Of a stretch of DNA of 64,000 nucleotides, positions 1 through 9,555 are shown piece by piece. Each line of letters opens with the position of its first letter. Position 1 is the first letter of the stretch. The stretch covers positions 1 through 64,000 of the forward strand of contig JAJTDF010000011.1 of the NCBI GenBank assembly GCA_021294835.1, written 5' to 3'. A program made the position numbers and the translations under genes. The DNA comes from Planctomycetaceae bacterium (GTDB lineage: Bacteria > Planctomycetota > Phycisphaerae > Phycisphaerales > UBA1924). Below the pieces are notes generated by a model, which searched no databases, was not told the origin of the DNA, and saw only the letters and a program-made list of their open reading frames with translations.

Positions 1-2
1 AA

Positions 3-87
3 TGACGCGCGGGCGAGTCACTCAAATCCGTGGCGGACTGACGCCTGGATTCTGTCATCCGAAGTGACGCCCGGATAGTGTCACTTC
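3..87. repeat. Three imperfect TGAC-N10/11-GTCA dyad repeats
   Basis: TGACGCGCGGGCGAGTCA (3-20), TGACGCCTGGATTCTGTCA (39-57), TGACGCCCGGATAGTGTCA (65-83); outer arms GAAGTGAC/GTCACTTC at 61-68/80-87. Confidence 0.75.
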
Positions 88-205
88 ATCTGTGAGATTT
101 CAGAGGGGAGAAGGGTGCGGTTGGCGCGCGCAGCGGTGCGCTGGGGGCGGGGGCCTGGGGGGAGGGTTGAGCGGGGGGTTGAGCGGGAACTCTGGATGAT
201 CGGCA

Positions 206-3200
206 TCAGTCCATGCGGATGCGGGACCAGAGTTGGTCGAGGCGTTTGCCGGAGACGGGGACGGCGGTGCCGAGTTCCTGGGCGAAGGTCTGGACGCGGA
301 ACTCCTCGAGCATCCAGCGGTACTGCTCCAGGGCGGGGTCGGGGCCGTGGGAGGCGTCGCGGTTGCGGCAGGCCCAGAGGAAGGCCTCCTGGCGAGGCTG
401 GACGTCGATCATGCCTCGCTCGTCTTTGGCGAGGCCCTCGCCGGAGCCGGTGAGTTTGCGGAGGCGGGCGGAGATGGCGGCGAGGTAGCGGGGGTATTGG
501 GTGAGCCAGGCCCAGGGGACGCGGGCGATGAAGCGGGCCTCGAGGAGGCGGTCGAGCTGCTCTTTGATGTCCAGCACGGCGGCGGCGTGGGCGGGGGCTT
601 TGGCGGACTCGACGGCCAGGAGGGTGCTCTGGACGGTCTTGAGGATGCCGGCGACGGTCTGGCCGACGGTGTTGGCGGAGACATCAAGGTTGGCGCGGCC
701 CTTGTCGAGCCGGGCGGTGAAGTCGGCCTCGAGGCGGACGACGGCGTCATCAGGGAGGAAGGCGAGTTCGGCGACGCGCTGGACGAGGGAAGTCTGGAGT
801 TCCTTGCCGTCGCCGAAGGTGGCGTAGAGCATGCGGAGCTGCTCGAGGTCGGTGATGTGCTTGACGGCGCGTTCGAGGTTCTCGCGGGCGCGGATGACAA
901 ACAGGCGGCGGAGGCCCTCGCGGTGATTCGCGGCGGCGGCCTGCGGAGTGGCGAAGACGCGGAGGCCGACGCGGCCCTGCTCTGAGGTGAGGGCGGGGTA
1001 GCCGCTGAGCTTGAGGCCCCGGGCCTGGACGTCGATGCGTTCGGGGAGGTCGCCGAAGTCCCAGTTGTTCAGGCCTTCGCGGTTGTAGCGGATGGGGGCC
1101 AGTTCGGTGACCGAGCGGACGATGCGGTCGCGGAGTTGGCGGCGGAGGGCGGGCAGGTCGCGGCCTTCGGCCAGGAGGTGGCCGGCGGCGTCGGTGAAGC
1201 GGTAGGTGAGGGTGAGGTAGGGCGGGAGGGCGGCGAGGTCGAAGTCGCGCTCGGCGACCTCGACGTCGCCCAGGGCCTTGCAGCAGGCGACCAGGGCCTC
1301 GGTGAGGGAGTAGCCCTCGGCGGCGGTGAGGCGGGCGCGGGCGATCTCGGCGAGGCACTGCTCGGCGAACTGCGGGGGCGGGACGAAGTGGGTGCGGACG
1401 GCCTTGGGGAGGGAGCGGACGAGGGTCTCGACCTTCTCTTTGAGCAGGCCGGGGACGAGCCACTGGCCGACGCGTTCGTCGGCGGCGCCGGCGGCCTCGA
1501 CGGGAAGGGTGGCGGTGATGCCGTCGGCGGGGTGCTGGGGGTCGTTGACGTAGGAGAGGCTCGCGACGCAGGAACCGTCGGCGGCCAAGGCGAGGGTGTC
1601 GGGGAAGTCGGCGGCGGAGAGGGCGCGGGCGGCGTCGGAGAGGACCTCGCGTTCAGAGAGGAAGAGGACCTGGGGGTTGCTCTTCTCGACGTGCATGCGC
1701 CAGCGGACCAGGTCCTCACCGGTGAAGACGTCTTTGGGGAGGCGGTGGTCGAAGAAGGCGTGGCGGACGGAGGCGTCGGCGAGGAGATCGGCGCGGCGGT
1801 AGCGGCGCTGGAGGGCGTGGGCGCGGGTGAGCAGGTCGCGGTTGTGGCGGGCGAAGGGGGCGTTCTCGCTGGAGCGGAGATGGCCCTCGACCAGGGCGCC
1901 GGTGATGAACAGGTCGCGGGCCTGGGCGGGGTCGATGGAGCCGAAGTGGACGCGGCGGCGGGAGGCGAGCTCGAGCCCCCAGAGGGTGACGCGCTGGAAG
2001 CAGTTGACGCGCTCGGTCTTCTCGTCGTAATGCGGATCGGAGTGGGAGCGCTTGAGGAGGTGGGCGCCGGCGGCCTCGACCCAGGCGGGCTCAACGGCGG
2101 CGCAGCAGCGGGCGTAGAGCTTGGTGGTCTTGACCAGTTCGGCGGCGACGACCCAGCGGGGGGCCTTCTTGAACAGGCCGGAGCCGGGGAAGATGGAGAA
2201 CTTGCCGCCCCGGGCGCCGGTGTACTCCTTCTCGGTGGACTTCTCGTCGCGGTTGCCGACGGCGGAGAGCAGGCCGGCGAGCACGGCGCGGTGGACCTGC
2301 TCGTAGGTGGCCTGGCGATCGTTGAGCGGCATGGACAGTTCGCGGCAGACATCAGCGAGCTGGCGGTGGATCTCCTGCCACTCGCGGAGGCGGACGAAGG
2401 AGAGGAAGTTCTCGCGGCAGAGGCGGCGGAGGCGGGAGCCGGAGACGGCGGCCTCCTGCTGGGCGAACCACTTCCAGAGTTTGAGCAGGGAGACAAAGTC
2501 GGACTGCTCGTCGCGGAAGATGGCGTGCTTGGCGTCGGCCTCCGAGGCCTTGTCGAGCGGGCGTTCGCGGGGGTCCTGCACGCTCAGGGCGGCGGTGATG
2601 ACCAGGGCCTCGCGGAGGCAGTGCTCCTCGCGACCGGCGAGGATGATGCGGGCGAGGCGGGGGTCGATGGGGAGGCGGGCCATGTCGCGCCCGGCCTTGG
2701 TGAGGCGGCGGTCTTCGTCAACAGCGCCGAGTTCGAGCAGGGTGTCGAAGGCGTCGTTGATCAGGCGGTTGTCGGGGGGCTGGACGAAGGGGAACTGAGA
2801 GGGGTCGCCCAGGCGCAGGTAGAGCATCTGCAGGACGACGGCGGCGAGGTTGGTGCGGAGGATCTCGGGCTCGGTGAAGGCGTCGCGCTTGGCGAAGTCC
2901 TCTTCACCGTAGAGGCGGATGGCGACACCGGGGCCGAGGCGGCCGCAGCGGCCGGAGCGCTGGGCGGCGGAGGCCTGGGAGATCTCTTCGATGGGAAGGC
3001 GGTTGACGCGGGTGCGGGGTGAGTAGCGGCTGATGCGGGCGAGGCCGCCGTCGATGACGTAGCGGATGCCGGGGACGGTGAGGCTGGTCTCGGCGACGTT
3101 GGTGGCGAGGATGATGCGGCGACCGACGCCGGCGAGGTGGGGCTGGAAGACCTTGAGCTGATCAGCGGCGGGGAGGCGGGCGTAGAGGGGGATGACCTCG

Positions 3201-4939
3201 ATGCGTTCGGTCACCGGGCCGGAGGCGGCACCGCCGCGACCGGCCACGCCGTAGCCGGCCTCGGCGAGGATGTCGGCGGTCTCGCGGATCTCACGCTCGC
3301 CGGGGAGGAAGACCAGGATGTCACCATCGCCGTGGCTGCACAGTTCAGCGACCGAGGCGACGACGTTGTGCTCGAGACGGTCTTCCATCTCGTCGATGTC
3401 GTGGTGCTCGAAGGGGCGGTAGCGGATCTCGACCGGGTAGGTGCGGCCGGAGACGTTGATGATGGGGCACTTCTCGGGGCCGCCGAAGTGGTTGCTGAGG
3501 CGCTCGGGGTCGATGGTGGCCGAGGTGATGATGACCTTGAGGTCGGGCCTTTGGGGGAGGATGCGGTGGATGTAGCCCAGGAGGAAGTCGATGTTCAGCG
3601 AGCGCTCGTGGGCCTCGTCGATGATGATGGTGTCGTACTGCTCGAGGAGGCGGTCGCCCTGGGTTTCGGCCAGGAGAATGCCGTCGGTGAGGAGCTTGAC
3701 CAGGGTGGTGGCGGGGCTGGTTTTGTCGGTGAAACGGTACTTGAAGCCGACGACGGGGGGGAGATCGGGCGAGATGGGCGCGGTTGGCCCCCCACTGCTG
3801 CCGCCGGCCTCGGCCTCGGCGGGCTTGGGGCGGGCGCCGCCGGGGGCGGGGACGCCGAGTTCTTCAGCCAGACGGACCGCGACCGAGCGGGCGGCGATGC
3901 GGCGGGGCTGGGTGTGGGCGATCATGCCGGTGACGCCCCGGCCGAGTTTGAGGCAGATCTTGGGGAGCTGGGTGGACTTGCCCGAGCCGGTCTCACCACA
4001 GACGACGACGACCTGGTGGGCGGCGATGGCGGCGGAGATGTCGGTGACGCGCTCGGTGATGGGGAGATCGGGCGGGAAGGTGATGGCGGGGACGAGGGCG
4101 CGGCGGGCCTCGGCCTTGGCGATGGCGCGGGTGGTGTCTTGCGCGAAGCGGAGGACGTGCTCGCCGACGGGCTTGCCGGCGTAGGCGACGGCGCGGATCT
4201 CCTCCAGGCGCTTGTGGAGGCGGGCGCGGTCGGAGATCATGCAATGGCCGATGCGCTCGCGAAGGGGGGCGAGCGGGTCGGGCTTGGAGGGATCGGGCGG
4301 GGGCGCAGGGGGCAGTTGTGCGGAACGCTCGCGGCGTTCGCCCTTGCGTTCACCTTTGCGATCGCCCTTACGATCACCGCGGCGGTCGGACTTGCGATCA
4401 GATTGGGGGGAGCGCGGCTGGTCGTTGCGGCGGCCGCGGGGGGCGGGCTGGCCGGGCGTGCCGGGGGCTGCGCCAGCCGCGGCGGGGTCGCCGGAACCAC
4501 CCCCCACACCACCACCACCGCCACCACCACCGCCCCCCCCGCCGCCCCGGCGGCGACGGCGGCGCCGCTTGCCGGAGGTGGGTGCAGCGGTGGGATCAGC
4601 GGGATCGGCAACGGCGGGTGCAACGCCATCGGCTGTTGCGGCACCTTCGGGAGCGTTGGCGGCGGCATCGCGGGGGCCACCAGTACCTCCCCCACCACCG
4701 CCACTCCCTCCGCCCCCACTACCTCCGCCACCACCTCCACCCCCCCGGCGGCGGCGACGACGGCGGCGGCCGGCGGGGTGCGCAGCGTTTGTGCCTTCGG
4801 TGCCAGCGGGGGATGCGGCGGGTGCGGCGTCAGCGGCGGCGGGCGCGGAGGATGGCTGCGGGGCCGGCTGGGGGGCGGGCTGCGGAGCGGGCGCGGCGGG
4901 GCTGCTGGGGGTCGAAGGGGTGTCGGAAGGGGTGCTCAT
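206..4939 (-). CDS. hrpA: DEAH-box ATP-dependent RNA helicase HrpA with Arg/Gly-rich N-terminal extension
   Basis: GETGSGKSTQLPK Walker A, DEAH, SATID, QRSGRCGR motifs; long HrpA C-terminal region; N-term with R7-8/G8-13 tracts. Confidence 0.93.
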   Translation of the reverse strand: MSTPSDTPSTPSSPAAPAPQPAPQPAPQPSSAPAAADAAPAASPAGTEGTNAAHPAGRRRRRRRRGGGGGGGGSGGGGSGGGGGGTGGPRDAAANAPEGAATADGVAPAVADPADPTAAPTSGKRRRRRRRGGGGGGGGGGGGGVGGGSGDPAAAGAAPGTPGQPAPRGRRNDQPRSPQSDRKSDRRGDRKGDRKGERKGERRERSAQLPPAPPPDPSKPDPLAPLRERIGHCMISDRARLHKRLEEIRAVAYAGKPVGEHVLRFAQDTTRAIAKAEARRALVPAITFPPDLPITERVTDISAAIAAHQVVVVCGETGSGKSTQLPKICLKLGRGVTGMIAHTQPRRIAARSVAVRLAEELGVPAPGGARPKPAEAEAGGSSGGPTAPISPDLPPVVGFKYRFTDKTSPATTLVKLLTDGILLAETQGDRLLEQYDTIIIDEAHERSLNIDFLLGYIHRILPQRPDLKVIITSATIDPERLSNHFGGPEKCPIINVSGRTYPVEIRYRPFEHHDIDEMEDRLEHNVVASVAELCSHGDGDILVFLPGEREIRETADILAEAGYGVAGRGGAASGPVTERIEVIPLYARLPAADQLKVFQPHLAGVGRRIILATNVAETSLTVPGIRYVIDGGLARISRYSPRTRVNRLPIEEISQASAAQRSGRCGRLGPGVAIRLYGEEDFAKRDAFTEPEILRTNLAAVVLQMLYLRLGDPSQFPFVQPPDNRLINDAFDTLLELGAVDEDRRLTKAGRDMARLPIDPRLARIILAGREEHCLREALVITAALSVQDPRERPLDKASEADAKHAIFRDEQSDFVSLLKLWKWFAQQEAAVSGSRLRRLCRENFLSFVRLREWQEIHRQLADVCRELSMPLNDRQATYEQVHRAVLAGLLSAVGNRDEKSTEKEYTGARGGKFSIFPGSGLFKKAPRWVVAAELVKTTKLYARCCAAVEPAWVEAAGAHLLKRSHSDPHYDEKTERVNCFQRVTLWGLELASRRRVHFGSIDPAQARDLFITGALVEGHLRSSENAPFARHNRDLLTRAHALQRRYRRADLLADASVRHAFFDHRLPKDVFTGEDLVRWRMHVEKSNPQVLFLSEREVLSDAARALSAADFPDTLALAADGSCVASLSYVNDPQHPADGITATLPVEAAGAADERVGQWLVPGLLKEKVETLVRSLPKAVRTHFVPPPQFAEQCLAEIARARLTAAEGYSLTEALVACCKALGDVEVAERDFDLAALPPYLTLTYRFTDAAGHLLAEGRDLPALRRQLRDRIVRSVTELAPIRYNREGLNNWDFGDLPERIDVQARGLKLSGYPALTSEQGRVGLRVFATPQAAAANHREGLRRLFVIRARENLERAVKHITDLEQLRMLYATFGDGKELQTSLVQRVAELAFLPDDAVVRLEADFTARLDKGRANLDVSANTVGQTVAGILKTVQSTLLAVESAKAPAHAAAVLDIKEQLDRLLEARFIARVPWAWLTQYPRYLAAISARLRKLTGSGEGLAKDERGMIDVQPRQEAFLWACRNRDASHGPDPALEQYRWMLEEFRVQTFAQELGTAVPVSGKRLDQLWSRIRMD

Positions 4940-5757
4940 GTGCCGCGGGTGTTCCCAAACAGATGGATGTGGAGGCGTGTGCAGTATCGCCAGCCATGGC
5001 GAAGGACAAGGTCGAGGACGGCCTGGCGGGCCTGTGGGCCGGGCTCAGCGACGCCCTCGGGCATGGCGAGCACATCGGCCGGTGCGATGGGGGAGCCGGC
5101 CTGGGCGAGGGCGGAGAGGAGGTCGAGGATTTCGCGTTCGTCGGAGGGGAGGGAGGCGGGGTTGACGACGAACTTGAGTTGCAGATCGGCGTTGGCGGGG
5201 TGGGAATGGATGGAGGAGATGAGGTCGGCCAGGACGGGGAGGTTGAGGCGGCGGGCCTCGTGACGGACGGCCCAGGCGCCGGAGGGGTCGCGGGGGTCGG
5301 CGACTGGGGTGCTGTCGGCGAGTTTGGGGGAGAGGCTCAGGAGGTTGCAGACGGCCAGGGCGCGGGGATTGGCGACGGTGCCGGCGGTTTCGATGGTGAT
5401 GTGGAAGCCCCGGGCGGCGAGGGCTTCGGCCAGGGGGCCCAGGGCGGGGAAGAGCATGGGCTCGCCCCCGGTGAGGACGGCGTGGCGGATGGAGGGGCCG
5501 GCAAGCTGGGTGATCTGGGCGAGGAGCTGGTCAACGGTGAGGGTGGGGCCGTCGGGGTTCCAACTGGCGTAGGGCGTGTCGCACCAGCGGCAGCGGAGGT
5601 TGCAGCCGGAGAGGCGGACAAAGACGCTGGGGACGCCGGTGAGTTTGCCCTCGCCCTGGACGCTGGCGAAGACCTCGCTGACGCGGAGGCGCGTGGGGTC
5701 GGCGGCGGCGGCATCGTCGGCGATGGCCGAGGCGGGATGGACCGGCAGCTCGGGCAT
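4936..5757 (-). CDS. queE: 7-carboxy-7-deazaguanine synthase (radical SAM)
   Basis: FASVQGEGKLTGVPSVFVRLSGCNLRCRWCDTPYASW, TGGEPML; overlaps hrpA start by 4 bp (ATGA). Confidence 0.93.
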   Translation of the reverse strand: MPELPVHPASAIADDAAAADPTRLRVSEVFASVQGEGKLTGVPSVFVRLSGCNLRCRWCDTPYASWNPDGPTLTVDQLLAQITQLAGPSIRHAVLTGGEPMLFPALGPLAEALAARGFHITIETAGTVANPRALAVCNLLSLSPKLADSTPVADPRDPSGAWAVRHEARRLNLPVLADLISSIHSHPANADLQLKFVVNPASLPSDEREILDLLSALAQAGSPIAPADVLAMPEGVAEPGPQARQAVLDLVLRHGWRYCTRLHIHLFGNTRGT

Positions 5758-5802
5758 GGGAAGGGGGAGTTTAGATGGGCACGGGGGTGCGGCGGCCGGT
5801 TT

Positions 5803-6525
5803 TCAGAGGTAGCGGGTGGGATCGGGGATGCCGGCCTCGGCGAAGCCTCGGCGGCGGATCTGGCAGGCATCGCAGCGGCCGCAGGCCAGGGGGGAGCCGT
5901 CGGAGGCGGTGGCGGGGTCGTAGCAACTGTGGGTGAGGTGGTAGGGGACGTTCAGGGCGGCGCCGGCGCGGATGATCTGGGCCTTGGTCATGTCGGACAG
6001 GGGGGCGTGGACGGTGAAGGCGCGGCCCTGGGTGCCCAGCGCGGTGGCGAGGGTGGCGGTGTGGGCAAAGGAGCGGATGAACTGGGGGCGGCAGTCGGGG
6101 TAGCCGGAGTAGTCGACGGCGTTGACGCCGGTGAAGACATCGACGCAGTTGCGGGACTCGGCGAAGGCGACGGCCATGGAGAGGAGCACGAGGTTGCGGG
6201 CGGGGACGTAGGTGACGGGGATGTCGGCGGCCATGGCGCGTTCGTCGCGGTCTTTGGGGACGGCGATGGTGTCGTCAGTCAGGGCGGAGCCGCCGAAGGC
6301 GCGGAGATCGAGGGTGACGATCTGCCAACTGGCGGCGGAGAGGGCGGAGGCCAGTGCGCGGGCGGCGAGCAGTTCGTGCTTGTGGCGTTGGCCGTAATCG
6401 AAACTCAGGCAGTGGCAGACAAAGCCCTGGGCGCGGGCCATGGCCAGCACGGTGGCGGAATCGAGGCCTCCGGAGAGCAGGACGGTGGCGGCGGGCGGGC
6501 CGGGGGGAACGGGAGGGGCGGTCAT
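5803..6525 (-). CDS. queC: 7-cyano-7-deazaguanine synthase
   Basis: VLLSGGLDSATVLAMA, SFDYGQRHKHEL, C-terminal CxxCxxCxxR cluster (CGRCDACQIRRRGF). Confidence 0.95.
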   Translation of the reverse strand: MTAPPVPPGPPAATVLLSGGLDSATVLAMARAQGFVCHCLSFDYGQRHKHELLAARALASALSAASWQIVTLDLRAFGGSALTDDTIAVPKDRDERAMAADIPVTYVPARNLVLLSMAVAFAESRNCVDVFTGVNAVDYSGYPDCRPQFIRSFAHTATLATALGTQGRAFTVHAPLSDMTKAQIIRAGAALNVPYHLTHSCYDPATASDGSPLACGRCDACQIRRRGFAEAGIPDPTRYL

Positions 6526-6651
6526 CGCGCCAAGCCTAAACCGCCGCCGGGGCGGGCAGCGGAGCGGGGCCGGAGCCAGCGAAGCGGTGGCGGCGGTGTG
6601 TGCGGCGGGTTGGGGCCGGGCGGATGGTGCGGATTGTGCAGATTGTGCAGA

Positions 6652-7947
6652 TTACTTGGCAGCGGCGATGGCGGCGAGGACGCGCTGCTCTTTCTCGGGG
6701 GAGATGCCGGCGCGGAGCTTCTGATGGGGAGGCAGGGTGGGAGGCTGCTTGCCCTCGCTGCGGGCCTGCTCGACCACGTCCTTGCCGACGCGTTCGCGGC
6801 GTTCGACCTCGCTGGGCCACCAGGCGAGGGTGTCGCGGACGGTCTCGGCCAGGGGGCGGAAGGTGAGTCCGGCGGCGATGGCCTTGGCGTTGACCACCTT
6901 GGCGACGTGGCCCTCATCGGGGCTTTCTGGCTGGGGGACCCAGGCGGGCATCTCGGCCCAGGGGGCGACCTGATGGGCCTGGAGGGTGGGCCAGTCGGCC
7001 CAGACGGGCTTGGCGGCGGCGGGGCCGGCGGCCTTGACGCAGGCGTCGATGAGTTCGCCGAAGCCGGTAGGCTGGGCGGGGCCAACGGTGTTGAAGGTGC
7101 CGACGGTGGAGCGTTCGGCGAGGAGGAGGAGCCAGGCGGCCAGGTCGCGGGCGTCGATGCCCTGCACGGGATCGGTCGGTGAGCCGGGGCAGAGCATGCT
7201 GGGCGACCAGGTTTCGCCCGGGCCGGCGCCCAGACCGGCAGCGCGGACGGGCCAGTAGGTGAAGCGGTCGGTGTTGTCGCCGGGGCCGATGATCAGGCCG
7301 GGGCGGACGACGGCGACTTTGTCGGGCGAGGCCATGCCCTCGACGGCGGCGCGTTCGCAGGCGGCCTTGAGACCGCCGTAGTTGCGGCCGCCGGCCATGT
7401 CTTCGGTGGTGGGGTCGTCGAGGGTTTCAACGGGGGCGTTTTCATCGAGCACTGCGGGGTAGGGCTGGCGGAAGACGGAGATGGTGGAGACGAACGAGTA
7501 GTGCCTGACGCGGTTGCGGAGCAGCTCGGCCGAGGCGCGAACGTGGCGAGGGTACTGGCCGGAGAGGTCAATGACGGCGTCCCAGCGGCGGTCGCCCTCA
7601 AGGGCCTTGAGGCCGTCGCCCACCTTGGGGTCGCGGTCGCCGACGAGGCGCTCGGTCTGGTCGGGGATGCCGCCGATGCGGCGTTCGGTACGGCCCCGGT
7701 TGAAGATGGCGACCTCGTGCCCGCGGCTGAGGGCGAGGCGGACGAGGTGGGGGCCGGTGAAGGCGGTGCCGCCGAGGATGAGGAGTTTGAGCTTGGCGCT
7801 GGGGGCGGCCGGGGCGGGCTTGGCGGGGGAGGCCTGGGCGGAGCGGGCGGCGGCGGTTCGCGGGAGAGCGGCCAGAGCGCCGCCGGCGGCAACGGCGGCG
7901 AGGGTGTTCAGACCGTTTTCAAGAATCTGGCGGCGGGTGACGGGCAT
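6652..7947 (-). CDS. NAD-dependent epimerase/dehydratase (extended SDR) with Tat-like signal
   Basis: TRRQILENGLNTLAAVAAGGALAALP signal; LLILGGTAFTGPHLVRLAL Rossmann motif. Confidence 0.8.
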   Translation of the reverse strand: MPVTRRQILENGLNTLAAVAAGGALAALPRTAAARSAQASPAKPAPAAPSAKLKLLILGGTAFTGPHLVRLALSRGHEVAIFNRGRTERRIGGIPDQTERLVGDRDPKVGDGLKALEGDRRWDAVIDLSGQYPRHVRASAELLRNRVRHYSFVSTISVFRQPYPAVLDENAPVETLDDPTTEDMAGGRNYGGLKAACERAAVEGMASPDKVAVVRPGLIIGPGDNTDRFTYWPVRAAGLGAGPGETWSPSMLCPGSPTDPVQGIDARDLAAWLLLLAERSTVGTFNTVGPAQPTGFGELIDACVKAAGPAAAKPVWADWPTLQAHQVAPWAEMPAWVPQPESPDEGHVAKVVNAKAIAAGLTFRPLAETVRDTLAWWPSEVERRERVGKDVVEQARSEGKQPPTLPPHQKLRAGISPEKEQRVLAAIAAAK

Positions 7948-8083
7948 GGGGGTCTCCTGGGAGGGGTCGCGCGGGCGGTGCCGGCCGGCGCAGCATAACG
8001 CAAGCCCGGCGGGGGAGCGGGGTGAACCGGTGGCGGGAGGCTGGATGCGCGGGAAGGCGGGTTCCGTCAGGCCGGGCAGCGAA

Positions 8084-8779
8084 TCAGGCCTTGGGGACAG
8101 GGGTGAGCGACTTGCTGAGGATGAGGCTGAGGTAGTTGGTGTAAGGCCACTTCCAGGTGGCGACGATGCGGTAGCCGCTGCGCTGGTAGAACTGGCGGAG
8201 TTGCACGTCGGGCTCGGCCATGGAGAGGCCCAGTTCGGTGTTGCCCAGTTCGGCGGCGCGGCGTTCGACGGTGGCGAGCAGCGCGCGGCCGATGCCGGCG
8301 CCCTGGGCGGCGGGATCCACAGCGAGCTGGGAGAAACTGGCGACGCCGGGACGGGTGAACCAGTCGGGGCCGTTGTCGGGCTCGATTTCGTTGAGGATGA
8401 TGACGCCGACGATGGCGCCGTCGAAGGTGTCGGCCGGGGTCAGGCCGGAGGTGTCGATGGCCAGGGAGCACTCGCCGGAGTGGATGCGGCGGCGGGTGAC
8501 CGAGTCGTCCTGCCGGCCGGCGAGGGGGCGGAGGCCCATCTTGACCTGCTTGGCGTAGGCGCGGTGGAGCAGGGCGGTGATGGCGGGGACGGGGTCCTGC
8601 TCGCTGAGGCGGCGGACGAGGATGGTGCGGCCCCGGTAAGGACGCAGGGCGTCGGCCGGGGCGGCGGAACCGGTGACGGCCGGGCCGGTGACGGCCGGGC
8701 CGGAAGGCGGCGCGGAAGAGGTGGCCCCGGCGGCGGCGGGGGCTTGAGGGTGCTGTGTGCTGGTCGGCCCGATGTTCAT
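8084..8779 (-). CDS. GNAT-family N-acetyltransferase
   Basis: QLAVDPAAQGAGIGRALLATVERRAAELG acetyl-CoA binding motif; N-term contains 15-bp tandem repeat (PAVTG)2. Start uncertain. Confidence 0.8.
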   Translation of the reverse strand: MNIGPTSTQHPQAPAAAGATSSAPPSGPAVTGPAVTGSAAPADALRPYRGRTILVRRLSEQDPVPAITALLHRAYAKQVKMGLRPLAGRQDDSVTRRRIHSGECSLAIDTSGLTPADTFDGAIVGVIILNEIEPDNGPDWFTRPGVASFSQLAVDPAAQGAGIGRALLATVERRAAELGNTELGLSMAEPDVQLRQFYQRSGYRIVATWKWPYTNYLSLILSKSLTPVPKA

Positions 8780-9036
8780 ATCCCCTGTGATCTCCACTGC
8801 GGCGGCGGGCGAACGCGGCCCGCCGAAGGGTGTATCGTAAATCCGACTGCATCATTTTGCAACAAATGCATAAAAATAAATCCCCTTGTTGCGCCAGCTT
8901 CGCCCGATTCCGCCGGCGGAGAACCGGGGCAGACTGGCGGGGGGTGCGGGTGGATTCGGGGGCCTCGGCGGGGAAAGCGGGGAGGATGGGCGTGTTCACT
9001 GACGGCACGGCGGAGCGTCGGCCCGTACCCTCGGGT

Positions 9037-9534
9037 ATGGCTCATGCTGAACATGCCGCGGGCCTGCCCGGGCGGAGAAACCCGGCGGAGGACCATCTGG
9101 AAGCAGCGCGACACGCGGCGGCGGAAGGGGCGATCCGGCTGCGGGTGCGGTACTCGGAGTGCGACCCGATGAACGTGGCGCACCACGCGAGCTATCTGCC
9201 GTGGCTGGAGATGGGGCGGACGGAACTGCTGCGGACCAGCGGGGTGAGTTATGCGCAGTTGGAGGCGGCGGGGGTGCTGCTGGTGGTGGTGAAGATGGAG
9301 TTGCGGTATCGGCGGCCGGCGAAATACGACGATGTGCTGGAACTGCGGACGCGGGTGGTGCCGGGGAGCCGGGTGAAGATCCTGCATGAATATGAGCTGG
9401 TGCGGGTGGACGACCCGAACCAGCCGCAGGGGAAAGCGGACGGGGAGAGCCTGTTCACCGCGAGCAGCACGCTGGGGTGCGTGGACCGGGCGGGGAACAT
9501 TCAGCCGCTGCCGGAGTGGCTGGTGGTGCGGTGA
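9037..9534 (+). CDS. Acyl-CoA thioesterase, YbgC/FadM hotdog family
   Basis: VRYSECDPMNVAHHASYLPWLEMGRTELLR; start set at MAHAEH following TACCCT box. Confidence 0.85.
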   Translation: MAHAEHAAGLPGRRNPAEDHLEAARHAAAEGAIRLRVRYSECDPMNVAHHASYLPWLEMGRTELLRTSGVSYAQLEAAGVLLVVVKMELRYRRPAKYDDVLELRTRVVPGSRVKILHEYELVRVDDPNQPQGKADGESLFTASSTLGCVDRAGNIQPLPEWLVVR

Positions 9535-9555
9535 GGGGCGGAGTGAGGGGGCGGG

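Noticed and set aside
4318-7182. 954-aa plus-strand Gly-rich ORF
   Set aside because: Antisense to hrpA N-term, queE, queC and the epimerase; typical GC-rich shadow ORF.
8671-8700. 15-bp tandem duplication in GNAT N-term
   Set aside because: Only two copies within a low-complexity coding region; recorded in the gene evidence but not a separate finding.
8848-8870. AT-rich TGCAT...ATGCA dyad between divergent GNAT and thioesterase genes
   Set aside because: Short 5-bp arms, likely just an AT-rich promoter region; not enough to claim an operator.
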